Shown here: one piece after another, positions 47,641-62,252 of the stretch
How positions within the stretch are numbered: the stretch's first letter is position 1
Layout of the letters: every line of letters starts with the position of its first letter
DNA from: Piscicola geometra
Taxonomy: Eukaryota > Annelida > Clitellata > Hirudinida > Piscicolidae
DNA: 64,000 bases
Direction of reading: 5' to 3'
Assembly (NCBI GenBank): GCA_943735955.1
Contig: OX030964.1
Location: forward strand, 7,218,997 to 7,282,996
Program-made: the position numbers and the translations under genes
Notes under the pieces: model-generated
Databases searched by the model: none
Seen by the model: only the letters and a program-made list of their open reading frames with translations
What the model was told of the DNA's origin: nothing

Positions 47641-49837
47641 GGCTGGAACACCCACTGAATGGCCCGGTCTGCCTGACTTTCCTGTTTATAGCTCGCCACT
47701 TGTCGCTTGTGGTGTTTTAGGAGGAGCATTAAACCTTGGTTTGAAAGGTGGTTCACATGATGCTTTGGAGTATACTTTAGGGGATAATTTACGTGGTAGT
47801 TTTAGTGGTGGTGCTGGAAACATTGGTGGATTAGAAAATTGTTTGGCTCGTAACGGAAATGTTGTTTCAGATAACATTTCAAGAAATGGTTTAAAACAAA
47901 TTTCAGTTGAAGATTATGATAATATTTTAGTTAAAAATTCAAATAATGGTTTAGGAGGGGGGAGTCTGAGGGGAAATGATGGTGATAACGTTGGAGTGGC
48001 TGGTATCAGAAGTAGTAGTTTGGGTGAAATAAGTTGCAATGGTAGGTATAGAAGTTTAATGGAAGGTTTAGACGATAATGAAAAAGTCTATTTTATCGAT
48101 CCAAAAAAAGGAGAATTAGAAAATTGCACTCAGAACGATGGAGTGGGATGGATTGGACGTCAATATTGTGGTAATGTGGAAAAAAACATGAGTTTTAAGC
48201 AAAGTTTTGGAGAAGATGAAAAGAAAAAAAGCACTTTTCAAAATCATGAAATGAAAAATGATTTTTGGGGTTGTTACCGAAATTATAAAAGTTCCGCAAA
48301 CAACATAATGGGCGATAAGTTTGTTGAAAAACTTATTTCTAATGGTAAAATTGATAGGATTAATGAAGAAAAAAAGAGAAATAGAGTGGGCATTGTTAGT
48401 GTTAATGGCTTTATCGATAATTGTGATAGAGAAAATGACTGTGAAGCTGATAAAGTTGGCGATGAAGATAAGAATAGCAATATCAAAAAGAGCATAAATG
48501 GCATCGATAACAAAAACAACAATGATGATGCCAATGACTGGAACAATTGGCTCCAGCACTCACAACAACTACAACAGCACCCAAAACTGTTGCTCAAACA
48601 GCAAACCGATCAGAAACGACAACAACAACAGCAACATGAATGTCAACAACAACAACAACAACAACAACAACGAAATAATAGAATTCAAACTCAGTTATCA
48701 TTTCAGCATACTTCAAATAATATAATTTTCATCAGACAACTCACACTTCAAAGCAACACTCTTCAAAACTCTGAGCAACATGACTTGACAACATGTATTG
48801 AGTTGCCTCAAAAATATTTCACATTGCATTCCGAACTTTTTCAAACCGTACAACAACCAAATCAGTATCTACACCAACAAACCCGAGACCAACCAGATCA
48901 ACATATACAACTGCAAAATCTAAAACAAAATCTACAGCAACCGACACAACAACAAAGAGATCAACTAAATCAATTGCCAAAAATACACTTGAATCAAAGA
49001 TACGTACCTTATAAACTAGCACAACAACATCAAAAAGAATCAAAAACATATCAAGAATTTTTTCACCGGCAGCCACAACAATTTATAGAACAAAATCATC
49101 AAAATTATCAAAATCAAATCAAATTGGACGAACCTTTTAACAAATTGAAACAAACATCTCAACATCAACCAAACAAAGATTTATCAATCCAACAACCACA
49201 CGTTTTGCGATTCAAACAAAAACAACAGCATCTACAAAAACTCAAAATGTGGCAACAACCACACTTAGAACAATTCCAACAACAAAATCAAGATAAACTA
49301 CCCCAACAACAGCATCAGCAACATAACTCTTTTCCATCAGAAACAATCAAGCTTTGTAATTTCTCGCTCCAAGAAACACAGAAAATCGATTTTTCTCATA
49401 AAAGTGAAAAATTAGATAAAAATATAATTAATTTTCAACACTCTGACAATATAAATATGGATAATTCTCGAAATAAAAATAATTTCAATGTCATTACTTT
49501 TAATAATAGTAATAATACTTGTAATAATGATAATAGTAATAAGAATGAAGATATAAAAGATAATAAAAATATTCATGAAGTTACTACTACTAGTAGTAGT
49601 AGTATTAGTACTAAGAACAAAAATACTATTATTAATTTAGAAAAAAATATCAAAAAAAGTACTTTCAAGCTTACACAGGCTTCAAGTCATTTTTCATTCA
49701 GTTTATTTGAAGATAAAGAAGACAATCAAGAAGATGATGGAATTGAAGAAAGAAATATAAATGATAAAGATTTCAACAAAAACGAGAATCAAAAGAATGG
49801 AGATGACTTAATTGAAGCTAATATTAATAATACATAA
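47507..49837 (+). CDS. Long Gln/Asn-rich open frame (777 codons), unrecognised
   Basis: A continuous frame from 47507 to TAA at 49835-49837, in a 30% GC region where chance frames are short. No ATG occurs before about 48058, so it is more likely a terminal exon than a separate gene. Composition changes along it: Gly/Asn/Ser-rich first 150 codons, Lys/Asp/Asn-rich to about 330, then Gln-rich (runs of QQQQQ and QQQQQQQQQ, many HQQ/LQQ) to about 640, and an Asn/Asp/Lys-rich acidic end. No known domain. An acceptor CTACTCCAG at 47506 gives phase 0 in this frame, so it could replace the tail of the membrane protein. Low complexity makes it disordered and prion-like in composition. The CAA tracts may be slippage products. 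Confidence 0.45.
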   Translation, partial: ARQKKLDCLQQPAKTRKQRHTHPYKQRYSLSRSNQFVKPFLKLCEAGTPTEWPGLPDFPVYSSPLVACGVLGGALNLGLKGGSHDALEYTLGDNLRGSFSGGAGNIGGLENCLARNGNVVSDNISRNGLKQISVEDYDNILVKNSNNGLGGGSLRGNDGDNVGVAGIRSSSLGEISCNGRYRSLMEGLDDNEKVYFIDPKKGELENCTQNDGVGWIGRQYCGNVEKNMSFKQSFGEDEKKKSTFQNHEMKNDFWGCYRNYKSSANNIMGDKFVEKLISNGKIDRINEEKKRNRVGIVSVNGFIDNCDRENDCEADKVGDEDKNSNIKKSINGIDNKNNNDDANDWNNWLQHSQQLQQHPKLLLKQQTDQKRQQQQQHECQQQQQQQQQRNNRIQTQLSFQHTSNNIIFIRQLTLQSNTLQNSEQHDLTTCIELPQKYFTLHSELFQTVQQPNQYLHQQTRDQPDQHIQLQNLKQNLQQPTQQQRDQLNQLPKIHLNQRYVPYKLAQQHQKESKTYQEFFHRQPQQFIEQNHQNYQNQIKLDEPFNKLKQTSQHQPNKDLSIQQPHVLRFKQKQQHLQKLKMWQQPHLEQFQQQNQDKLPQQQHQQHNSFPSETIKLCNFSLQETQKIDFSHKSEKLDKNIINFQHSDNINMDNSRNKNNFNVITFNNSNNTCNNDNSNKNEDIKDNKNIHEVTTTSSSSISTKNKNTIINLEKNIKKSTFKLTQASSHFSFSLFEDKEDNQEDDGIEERNINDKDFNKNENQKNGDDLIEANINNT

Positions 49838-50179
49838 GAAAAAAATAGTTAAAAAGATAAAAATACTTTAAAGTATACCTATTTTGAAATAGTATTGAGA
49901 AAAAAAATAATGATGAAGATGACAAGTATAATAGTACAAAAAAATGATTTGCGTATAGATGATAACAGCAAACGTGCAGATGCTAATGATGAGACTTTTA
50001 AAATAACGACATAAGAATTATGATGATGGCGTTGAAGATTATAATGGGAATGACTCTGGAATGATGCTGCTAGTGATCATTACAGTGATCATTACAGTGG
50101 ATCGAATTGGATCGAATTGTGAATGGAGTGAAACTATGTCTGAAACATAAGTCATTTGAATTTTGAAATTTAAAATGTA

Positions 50180-50343
50180 TTTATTGATTAAACAGAAAAA
50201 ATAAAATACATTTATGTATTAAACAGAAAAAATAAAATACATTTATTGATTAAACAGAAAAAATAAAATACATTTATTGATTAAACAGAAAAAATAAAAT
50301 ACATTTATTGATTAAACAGAAAAAATAAAATACATTTATTTAT
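50180..50343. repeat. 31-bp tandem repeat containing AATAAA
   Basis: About five units of AAACAGAAAAAATAAAATAC plus ATTTATTGATT. Each contains AATAAA. Lies about 340 bp downstream of the Gln-rich frame. Confidence 0.95.
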
Positions 50344-53300
50344 TTTTAAAAAAATCGACCACCACATCACATCAACAAGCCACTGCCAGAAAATCTCCGA
50401 CAACCAATAGAAACGTCTGATATTTCAATACTTCGATCAACCTCCTCACCCCAGAATTTGGTTGTGTTAATAACCACAATAAGAATATAATCTAATTTAT
50501 CAATAAATTTTTACTATGAAGAAAACCACATAGCTGTCTTCATCAAGAATAATGGTGCTAACAATAATAAGGTTAAAGATTGCAAAAAAGTATTCACAAA
50601 TATCAGAAAGTTTAAATAAAAAGCAATATTAACAATCTAAATCAAATAATTTTATAAGGCAATATTAATTTCAAAAACTATGAATGATAAAAAAATGAAA
50701 TAGCATGAAAGCGTATTCATATAACTGAATAAATGAGATTATAAGTGAGGCAAACAGAGGCAAATATGGCCTAATTAAAGGTAATGTCATGTTGTATTCG
50801 ATAGAATTACTTTCGATCGTTAGGAACGACGTTAGAGTTATGGAGAATAATGCTGTCGTAATGGTGGTAGTGGAGGTTGTGCTAATGGTGGTGGCGATTT
50901 TGTAAAAAATAATTTTGATTTCAAAAATCCTTATTAAAATATATATAATGTAAAAGAATTTAAGCATCATAAGAAACTGATTATTAAAATCAATTAAAGC
51001 ATTAATTAAAACATCTAATAATATTACTTTATTCTATTTTTAAAAAATGCATAATAATTGAAACCTGAATAAAAAATATATGACTTAATTTTTATATTAA
51101 TACTATAAAAAAATTGTTGTTTTTTTCGGAGAAATGGCCATAATTGTTTAGTTAGAGATAATGATTAAAAAAAATAATTAAAAACATGTATAAAGCGTAC
51201 AAGCAACAATTGGAAAGTGCAAATAAATTTAAATTTCTATTTATTTTTTACCTACCCTTGACATTTAGAAATCTCGTGTTTGCATTTGGACTAGCAGCAA
51301 CCAACAAAAGACGTGAAAATATTTTTAGAATTGTAAATCTGAAAACAAATGACTTTTCAAGGAAGAAAAATATGAAGATTTTGAATATATAAAAGATTAT
51401 TAAAATTTCACAACTTTTCATAATTTTTTTAAGTATTAAAATAAAAAGTTATAAAAGTCAGACAAATATTGTGTGTTTTTGTACAATATAATTTTAAACC
51501 ATCAATTTATTTTTTCGACACTATATTTTTTTTTCTATAAAACCTATTTTACATAAAATACTCAAAAACAATTCTAGGCATAGAAAAAATATTCTCATAA
51601 AAGAGAATTTATTTTTATTCAAATAAAAAACAATTTTAAATACTCTTTAAAAGATTAAATATTTAACGATGATAAGACAACATTGCCTAATGACCATTTC
51701 GATATTATAATGTACTTCTTTTATAGGCTGAATATAAACAATATTAACGACTTTTCAATTATGTTTTTCCTTGCGTTTCTACTCATACTGTAAAGAATAG
51801 TCCATGTAAATGGTTTTCTGTCGATTTAGCATAGGATGTTTCAACCTAGAATGGATTAACCCGGATGATTCAGCCTATTACCAATGATATGTCAATTTTA
51901 TAGTAAAATACTTTAATTTTTATTTATTTTATTTAAAATTTGTAAAACACTAAAATTGGTTTGAATTTGATAAATAATTAGATGAGATTTAAAATTAATG
52001 AAAAATTTAAAAAAAACTTATTTCTGAATTATACATAAAAAATAGTTTTAAAAATGTTTTCATCATAAAACAACATTTGCTAAGAAGAAAAGACATTAAC
52101 ACCTCCTAAGACGAAGTTGAAATTTTGTTTTTAACTTTTTTTTCCATTTAAAACTTGGAGACTTTAACTATCCAAATTATTGAATAATTCAAAAATACAT
52201 TATTGTTGCCCCTTTACATCTAAAGTTTTTAGGCTTGCAAATAAATATTTGTTAGATAAAGTTGGTAAAAGCTCACATTAAAATATATTTTTAGTATTTT
52301 AAAACCGGTTCAAAAAAGTTTTAAAAAATTATTTCATAGGATTTTCTAAAACAATTTTTTAAATCTAATTTTTCACACAGAAAAACAATTCACGTGAAAA
52401 CAATCTCCTCCTTTTTACTGTTTTCTCTTTCCCCATTGAAAATTTAAAATAATTTTGTTAGACAATTTTTTGTTAAATTTCAAGTTTGACTGGTTGAAAG
52501 ATTTTTACTATTCACATCAATGACGTTATTTCTATCTATTGAAGTGTGTCTAAATGCTTTTTATTTTCATTATTTAATATAACTTTTTTTGGACAATTTA
52601 CTCATATTAATAGATTTTAAAATTCAATTATACTTTTATCCAATACATCTTATTTTTAAAACCATTATAATCCTGTTTAATACGCCTTGAAATAGATGGA
52701 TACATTGGTCGTTTAGGGATGGATTGGAAATGTATGAACGAATAGACAAGTTAATGAATTAATAAATCCACAGATGGAAAATGAAATAATGAACATTTTC
52801 TTGAAGTTACTTGAAAGAAAAGTCATTCTTTTTAGATTCTCAAAACCTAATCAGCAAATTATGGTTAAATAAACGTTTGCTCTGTTGTTATTGACAATTC
52901 AACACCAGCATAAGTGTATATTGTTTAGGAGCGGTATATGCAATTCTAGTATGAGACTGAATATACTCCTTAGTTTTCGACCTTGACTTTTAAATTACAT
53001 GTATCGACTCTTTACGCTTGAAAGACATGAATTTTTGATAGACTGTACAGCAATAAACGGTACAAAGAGTCCATTATCTCTCATTAATTAACCAGGCCGA
53101 AGAGATGCTTTAAGTAATCTTTTCATTCGATAGAATATATTTATAAAGGTATATATGTATAATACTTCTAAATGTATGGGGGAATATTTAATAAAAAACT
53201 GGAGAAAAAAGTTAAGATAATATTTTAATACAACATACTAGATTCCAAGATTCAAACCGATTAGCAAAAAAATTTATTTCACCAATAAAATTTAATTTTT

Positions 53301-54446
53301 TGGTTATTTATTATACAATTCCAAAGAGTAAATATACGAACCATTTTCAAAATATTATTTTTTTCAAAACGTGAAACTGCGATATGTCGTAAAGTCAAGA
53401 GAAGGTATTTGGGTTTCTGTGTCTCCAAAGTTTTTATTTACTGTTTGCCTTCTAATTGTCGTGAACAAGAGTCGAAAGCATCAGAAAGATAGTATCCATC
53501 ATTTCATACTGTTGACAGAGATTTGTATTTTTAAAAAAAAAGTTTATTTAATGGCAATAAATTATAATTTTTTGTTCTCTAATTCTCAAAACCTTATGTA
53601 GATCCAAATAATTTATAAATCTAATTTTTTAAACTAAACTAATCCATGCACTATAAATATAATGTAAAACAACAAGATCTTAAGCAGCTATTTATTCACG
53701 AGAACGACTTTAATCACATTTTATTGCTTTTTAATCCAATTTATTTAAAGTGCGTACGTTTATATTATATTTTTGTTTCTGTTAAAAGTTACTTTATGTT
53801 GTCGTCCATTGATTTATATTTTTATATATCAAGATAAATTAGTTTTAATTTAACTGAAAAGAAAATAAAATGTATTATTTATCATATTGCATTTAATTAT
53901 TTGTATGTTATGTGTCGCATTAAACGGCCTTGGGTGGTCTGAACCTTGAAACAACAGCTCATCTTAAAGCAGAGGTGCAAAACAAATATCCTAGAAAAAT
54001 AGAGAAATCGCCTATTATGAAAATAAAAGAGTAACCACTTCACATCCCAGTTTCTACAATTGTTTACTTTCTTTCGTTGCACATTTTTATAAAGAAATTG
54101 TTTTTTGTGTTTTTTTACTTTCTTTTTACTGTTTATTTTTCATTGTTAAGCTTTAAAATTTTTTAATTCTTTTTATAATTAATTCTTTATCGACTTTTTT
54201 GAGATTATAATTTTTTTTCTCATTCGGTGCAAAGTACTTGATTGTATGGACGGAATGGTGTTCGAAGTCGCATTTCCTTCCATGCTTGAACAAAAAATTT
54301 CATTTTCTATTATTCCTCTCATAAATTCATTTAGAGTTATATATAATATCTAAAATAATGGAAATGTAACGTTAGGAATTTTATTGAAGATACATAAACA
54401 CATAAAATCGCAAACACACACAACTAAAAAAAAACACACATACACA

Positions 54447-54659
<213 letters not shown>

Positions 54660-56119
54660 CTTCCAGATGACTCCACCCTTAATGAAAGTCTTTCAAATGC
54701 GACATTTTCATTCCATGATGTCGTGCCCCCTTCAATCCTATCAATCTATAATATAGAAGAGAATGAAAATAAGTAATTAACGAAATAATAAAGAACAAAA
54801 ACTATATAATCTAAAAAAAGGACCAAGTAAAATAGTATTTTTTTAAAATAAAAATAATGGTTATATATCTTAGTACAAAAAATATTCGTTTCAGGCTTGC
54901 TGATATGAAAAATTTGAAAACTGGAAAATTGTTGTTAAAACTTCAGTTTTTACTTTATTGATTTTTCAAATGCAGTATTTTTAATGATTTTCACATCAGT
55001 TGTGGAAGTTATCGCGTTTTTAATTTCCGTCTTTATCTTTCCAGGACCTTTATATGGAGATTTCATAGGCGTTATTAGTTTTGTTGCTATTTTATTTTCA
55101 TCTATATCTAAACTGATTTTAATGATTTCCATTCATTAAACTTTATTGATTATAACCATAGATATCCTACAATCAACAAGTAGTATATATAGTAGATATA
55201 CTATATCTTTTATTAAAACCTTTTCCTGGACAGCAGTGCGGAAACCGTTTTTTTCCAAATTCATAAATTTGGCGCTTATAAACAATAAATAAAATCATCA
55301 TTGTTTTCAATTGATTTATGATCATATTTACATTATTTATAGCGTCTTATATGACCCAAAAGACCTTCAGCTCTTCATTATTTTAGTTAAATTTCTTTTT
55401 TATTGCTTCGTCAACACTGCCAAAATTACTTTGGTTAAAGACAACGGCTTTGGTGAATTCATACTAAAGACATACGATGTCAAAAATTGAGAATATTTAT
55501 TAATGATTTATTAAATTAAATGATTGAAAAAATCAGTGATCAAAAGCCCCGTGGTTCAAAGTAAATGAGTTTGTTATATGAGAAAGTAAAAAATGTCTAA
55601 CCCTAACCGCGAAGTTGAAATTGAAATATTTTATTATTTAGTTTTAGTAAAATTATTAGTAGGAATCATGATGTAAGCGAGTGATCGAAATTATTTTGTA
55701 ACATTGAAAAACAATTATATATTTTTTACAATTTACAAATCCTTAAGTATTTTTCAAATGCCTTTAAAAGTTGATAAATCCTATTTTTAATATCGTTTGA
55801 GAATAGTCTTTATAAAGTTTAAATTATTTTTTAAATGATTAATATTTTAAAACAGAAAAAAACAAATTTTCCATTCTCAAAAGCATGATAAATGAAAGAA
55901 AAATACAAAGCCTCTGAACACTGAAAAGCATTAAAAAAATAATCTAGGTATACCTAAAAATTCCTAATAGCAAATACCCTTGAAGATTTAGAAAGAATGA
56001 CTATCCTTAATTAAATAAATAACAACTCAATTGAAAAACATTCAATTATAAAAAATTATAATAAATTAATGACTCAATTATTATATATTCTTAATTAAAT
56101 GTTTCATTAAATGACTTAA

Positions 56120-58837
<2,718 letters not shown>

Positions 58838-59837
58838 TACTTTGTGGGTTTTTTTAAATTAAATTATTTGAAAATTCTAATATAATTATAGACGCATTAA
58901 AATATTTAAAAACGCTTCTAAATAAGTAAAATTACCAGGGGGTGTAGGAAGGTGCAAAGGTAGAAGATTAAAAGGGCACTTAGATATTACGTATTACGCA
59001 GCACATAATATTTGAAATATCCTTTTACTAGTTAAATATATATCCTTGAAAGAAATGGTATCTTTTAGCATTTTGATACTCTTAGAATCTAAGACTTAGA
59101 TGGTAAAAAATAAATTCTGACATGTTTTATTTGATTGAACAGATTTAAAAAATAATATGAGAAGTTATAAATATTTACAGAACATTTATTTCCAATATTA
59201 GAATTTATGCAATTAAAACACTGAAAGATTTTGAAAGTTTTTGTTCTTAAAGTTCATCATTTCCATGTTAATCGTTTAACGACATTAAACTTTTGAATAC
59301 TTTTATTGCTATTATGATTATATTACTGGTATGATTATATAACTTATTCACAGTATTTAAACCTAGTATTGAATCATTCAAGTGATAATAGTGAATATAA
59401 ACAAATCGATTTTCAAAATAAACATAAAATTAAACTGGCAAGTTGTATTTTTTAAGATTTAAAATAAACCTGCCTATTTTTGATATGGTTATACAATAGT
59501 ACGATTTTGGACTGATGAATACTAGATAACATTTTTCATAAACTGAATCGATATTTACAGTATAATTTAGGTGCTTTCACCGGCAAAACTCTTAAACGAT
59601 ATGAAAATGAATATGATATTACTATAATAATGTCTTTTTTTTAATAACTGAAAATAATAATATAATAAATAATATAAATATTTTATTATAAAAAATGTAA
59701 ATAAAAAACTTTTTAAAATAAATAAGTAAAAACCATTCTTGATGCTACAAAAAAGCCCAACACAATACGGGAAGAAAAAACCGCTGTAAACGCATTCCAT
59801 CATAATTCTCTCTACTGCAACAGATCCCCCATCTCCA
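58838..59837. other. Intergenic, no gene seen
   Basis: AT-rich; spermidine synthase upstream region and copper transporter 3' end. Nothing else recognised. Confidence 0.6.
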
Positions 59838-61025
59838 TCAACAACATCTCGATTCCAAATCTTTACTAGCATACTTCCTACTACACCAAGCCACGCTGAA
59901 GTACCCAACGGCATTTCCAAGAGAAATGGCAAGGCATAGGTACACGTTGAAAGTCATCAACACCAGCATTGAGAGAATCCCCAGCCAGATTTGAATCCAG
60001 TAGAGAAGGGTTTGAAACAGATGTGCGATGAAGAAGGGACTGTTGTGGTGGTTGTGTGGTGAGTTGATAAGAATGATGGTCGGGGGCGGAATTACATTTT
60101 GTTAGTTGAAGGTGTTGATACTGATATCAATATATAATCTGAAAATATTAAATTTATTCGTATATCATAAGCTTCATAGTTAGAAAAACGGTGAAAAATA
60201 AATATATAAATATAAAAATTTATGCTATTAAAAATATTACCCATTCTCTTTTTCCAAATGGACTTGGTCCGATTTAAGCTGTATGTGTTAGGTTAAATAT
60301 TGCTTAAACAGGAAAATACTTTCTCAAAATTTAATTTACAATAATATATAGGTTTCAAAATTAAATTAAAAGCTACCAAATACCTTGGTAGTTTCAATGG
60401 CTTGCTGGGGTTGGAGTGTTTTAGTAAGTAACATGAACCTGAGAGCTTTCACGCACTCGTAAAAAAGAGAAATAAGGAAGACTGCAAAACAAGAAAGAAT
60501 AAGCTCTGTAGGGATTTCAAATGTGTAATTTACTTTTATTAAATGTATAAAAAATTATTATTTAAGGTTATTATGAAAAATCAATTAAGTGAAATTTTGG
60601 ATGATATTTCAATTTTGATTTATTCATTCATTCATAATTAGGTCGTATATAATGATTTTTTGCTCCATTATCAGCATATCGAGTGGAGGGTACTTTATTG
60701 ACAGTTTTTATCATGAGCGTTTAAATTGTTTTCTATTAGTTTAAAAGCTTTGATTATAGCTGTGTTTAAAGGGACATGTTAATTTTGATAGTCTATAGGT
60801 TTTGAGAGTTTTAAATCTTAAATTTGTTTTTAAAAAATATTATAGAACAAATAACCTTTGTGCTTCCAAAGACTGTCAATAAATAGCATAATAACTAGAC
60901 ATATGAAAAGCATTAGTAGGCTAACCTAAGTAGTTGTTCGTCTTCCACACCGAGAAGAGAATAGTGTTCTGGACATTACCATGGAAATAGTTTTTCATCA
61001 TGTGCATCATCTCCCCCATCGACAT
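59838..61025 (-). CDS. Ctr-type high-affinity copper transporter (SLC31 family)
   Basis: Exons 60926-61025, 60384-60481 and 59838-60039, about 133 residues. N-terminus is Met-rich (MSMGEMMHMMKNYFHG), as expected for copper capture. TM1 spans the first junction (FSVWKTNNYLG|VFLISLFYECVKALRF); TM2/TM3 are in the last exon (LFQTLLYWIQIWLGILSMLV, MTFNVYLCLAISLGNAVGYF), with the Ctr pore motif in M-T-F-N-V-Y (usual MxxxM is altered: MLVLM precedes it) and a GNAVG version of the GxxxG packing motif. It ends ESRCC, a Cys pair in place of the HCH of human CTR1. Trimeric plasma- or endo-membrane Cu(I) channel. The linker between TM1 and TM2 is short. Exon 2 (phase 0) and exon 3 (needs phase 2) do not join cleanly, so a microexon may be missing. 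Confidence 0.82.
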
Positions 61026-62252
61026 TTCGACAAAAATGTAAAAATATTAGTTTTTAGTTATTTGTTATTTTTTGTTTTTGTTTTAACTTAACATTTATTT
61101 ATTAATAGTTTTGCATTTCAACTTTATTTCGGTATACAAATTGCTTTATTTATTATTATTTATGAATCTGATTTTAAGTTAAAGTTCTTAATTGGATCTA
61201 TTAAACATATATTTTATCTTTTTACAACGCCTATAGAATATGTTTAATTGAATAATAACTTATTATCTATTACGGAAAATAACTTTAAATTCTTGTTAAA
61301 ATTCAGAGGCTTGTTCAAAACTACAAAGTTAAAACTTTAATTATATTATACTTGAAGATCTTTATAAAAAACTTTCTTAAATATTTCAAACAGCGGTCGA
61401 TCCATTGGGAACGAGCAACAGATGGTGGCCTTTAAATGCTGACTTTATATATTGAAATCACTCACTTTTATTGTATTGAGTTATTTAAACTTTTTTTATA
61501 TTTATATAGACCAATTCATTATGAATGAATTTTATATTTTTGTGATCCGAAAATGCATTACTATTCATGCAGTGAGATCGTTCAAGAAGGCATTAAAAAA
61601 ATTTACTGAAGCTTTGAATGAATACTTATTCACTAACTATTTAATTATTACTCATTGAAAGTATATGAAGTAGAAATTATAGAAATATGTAGAAGGTATT
61701 GTAACTGAATCTGACAAAACTACTTAATTGAAATAGAGGGATTTGCAAGGATAAAACTTTTATTTTCAAAAATCAACATAAGAATAAAATTTGATCTAAC
61801 ACTTCTAAATTGTTACTAGATTAAGTTTAAAACATACAAAATCGAAAATGAAGAGTATTGAAAATTTAAACAGCTTTAATTTTTATAATTTATTCTACTG
61901 TTTCAAGTATTTCATAAACCGAAAAACATGTTTCAAATTAATCGGTTATCAATACATGTCAACGCAACCTTACAAAAACAATTCCATCGTGATTTAGAAA
62001 AAGCTAGCGCAATTCTTCATGCTGTTTAAAAATGCACATTTGTTAACAAATTCGAAATTCTATGATTATATTGAAGAGATTGGAAAATACGATAAGAAGT
62101 GCAAAGGGTTTGATATATTCTCATACATTGTCTTGAAATCACGTAGAAATAAACAGCACATAGCTCAAACAACACTTTTAGGTTCCTTTGTTCCTCACTT
62201 CCAACTATTATTCTTTCATCAAAACACAGCACTCTTTTCATAGGTTTGTCTT
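61026..62252. other. Intergenic, no gene seen
   Basis: Between two minus-strand genes: glutamate receptor 3' UTR and copper transporter upstream region. AT-rich, nothing else recognised. Confidence 0.6.

Noticed and set aside
48116..48597. Minus-strand frames of 147 and 104 residues within the Gln-rich region
   Set aside because: Hydrophobic antisense shadows of the Asn/Asp/Lys-rich plus frame.
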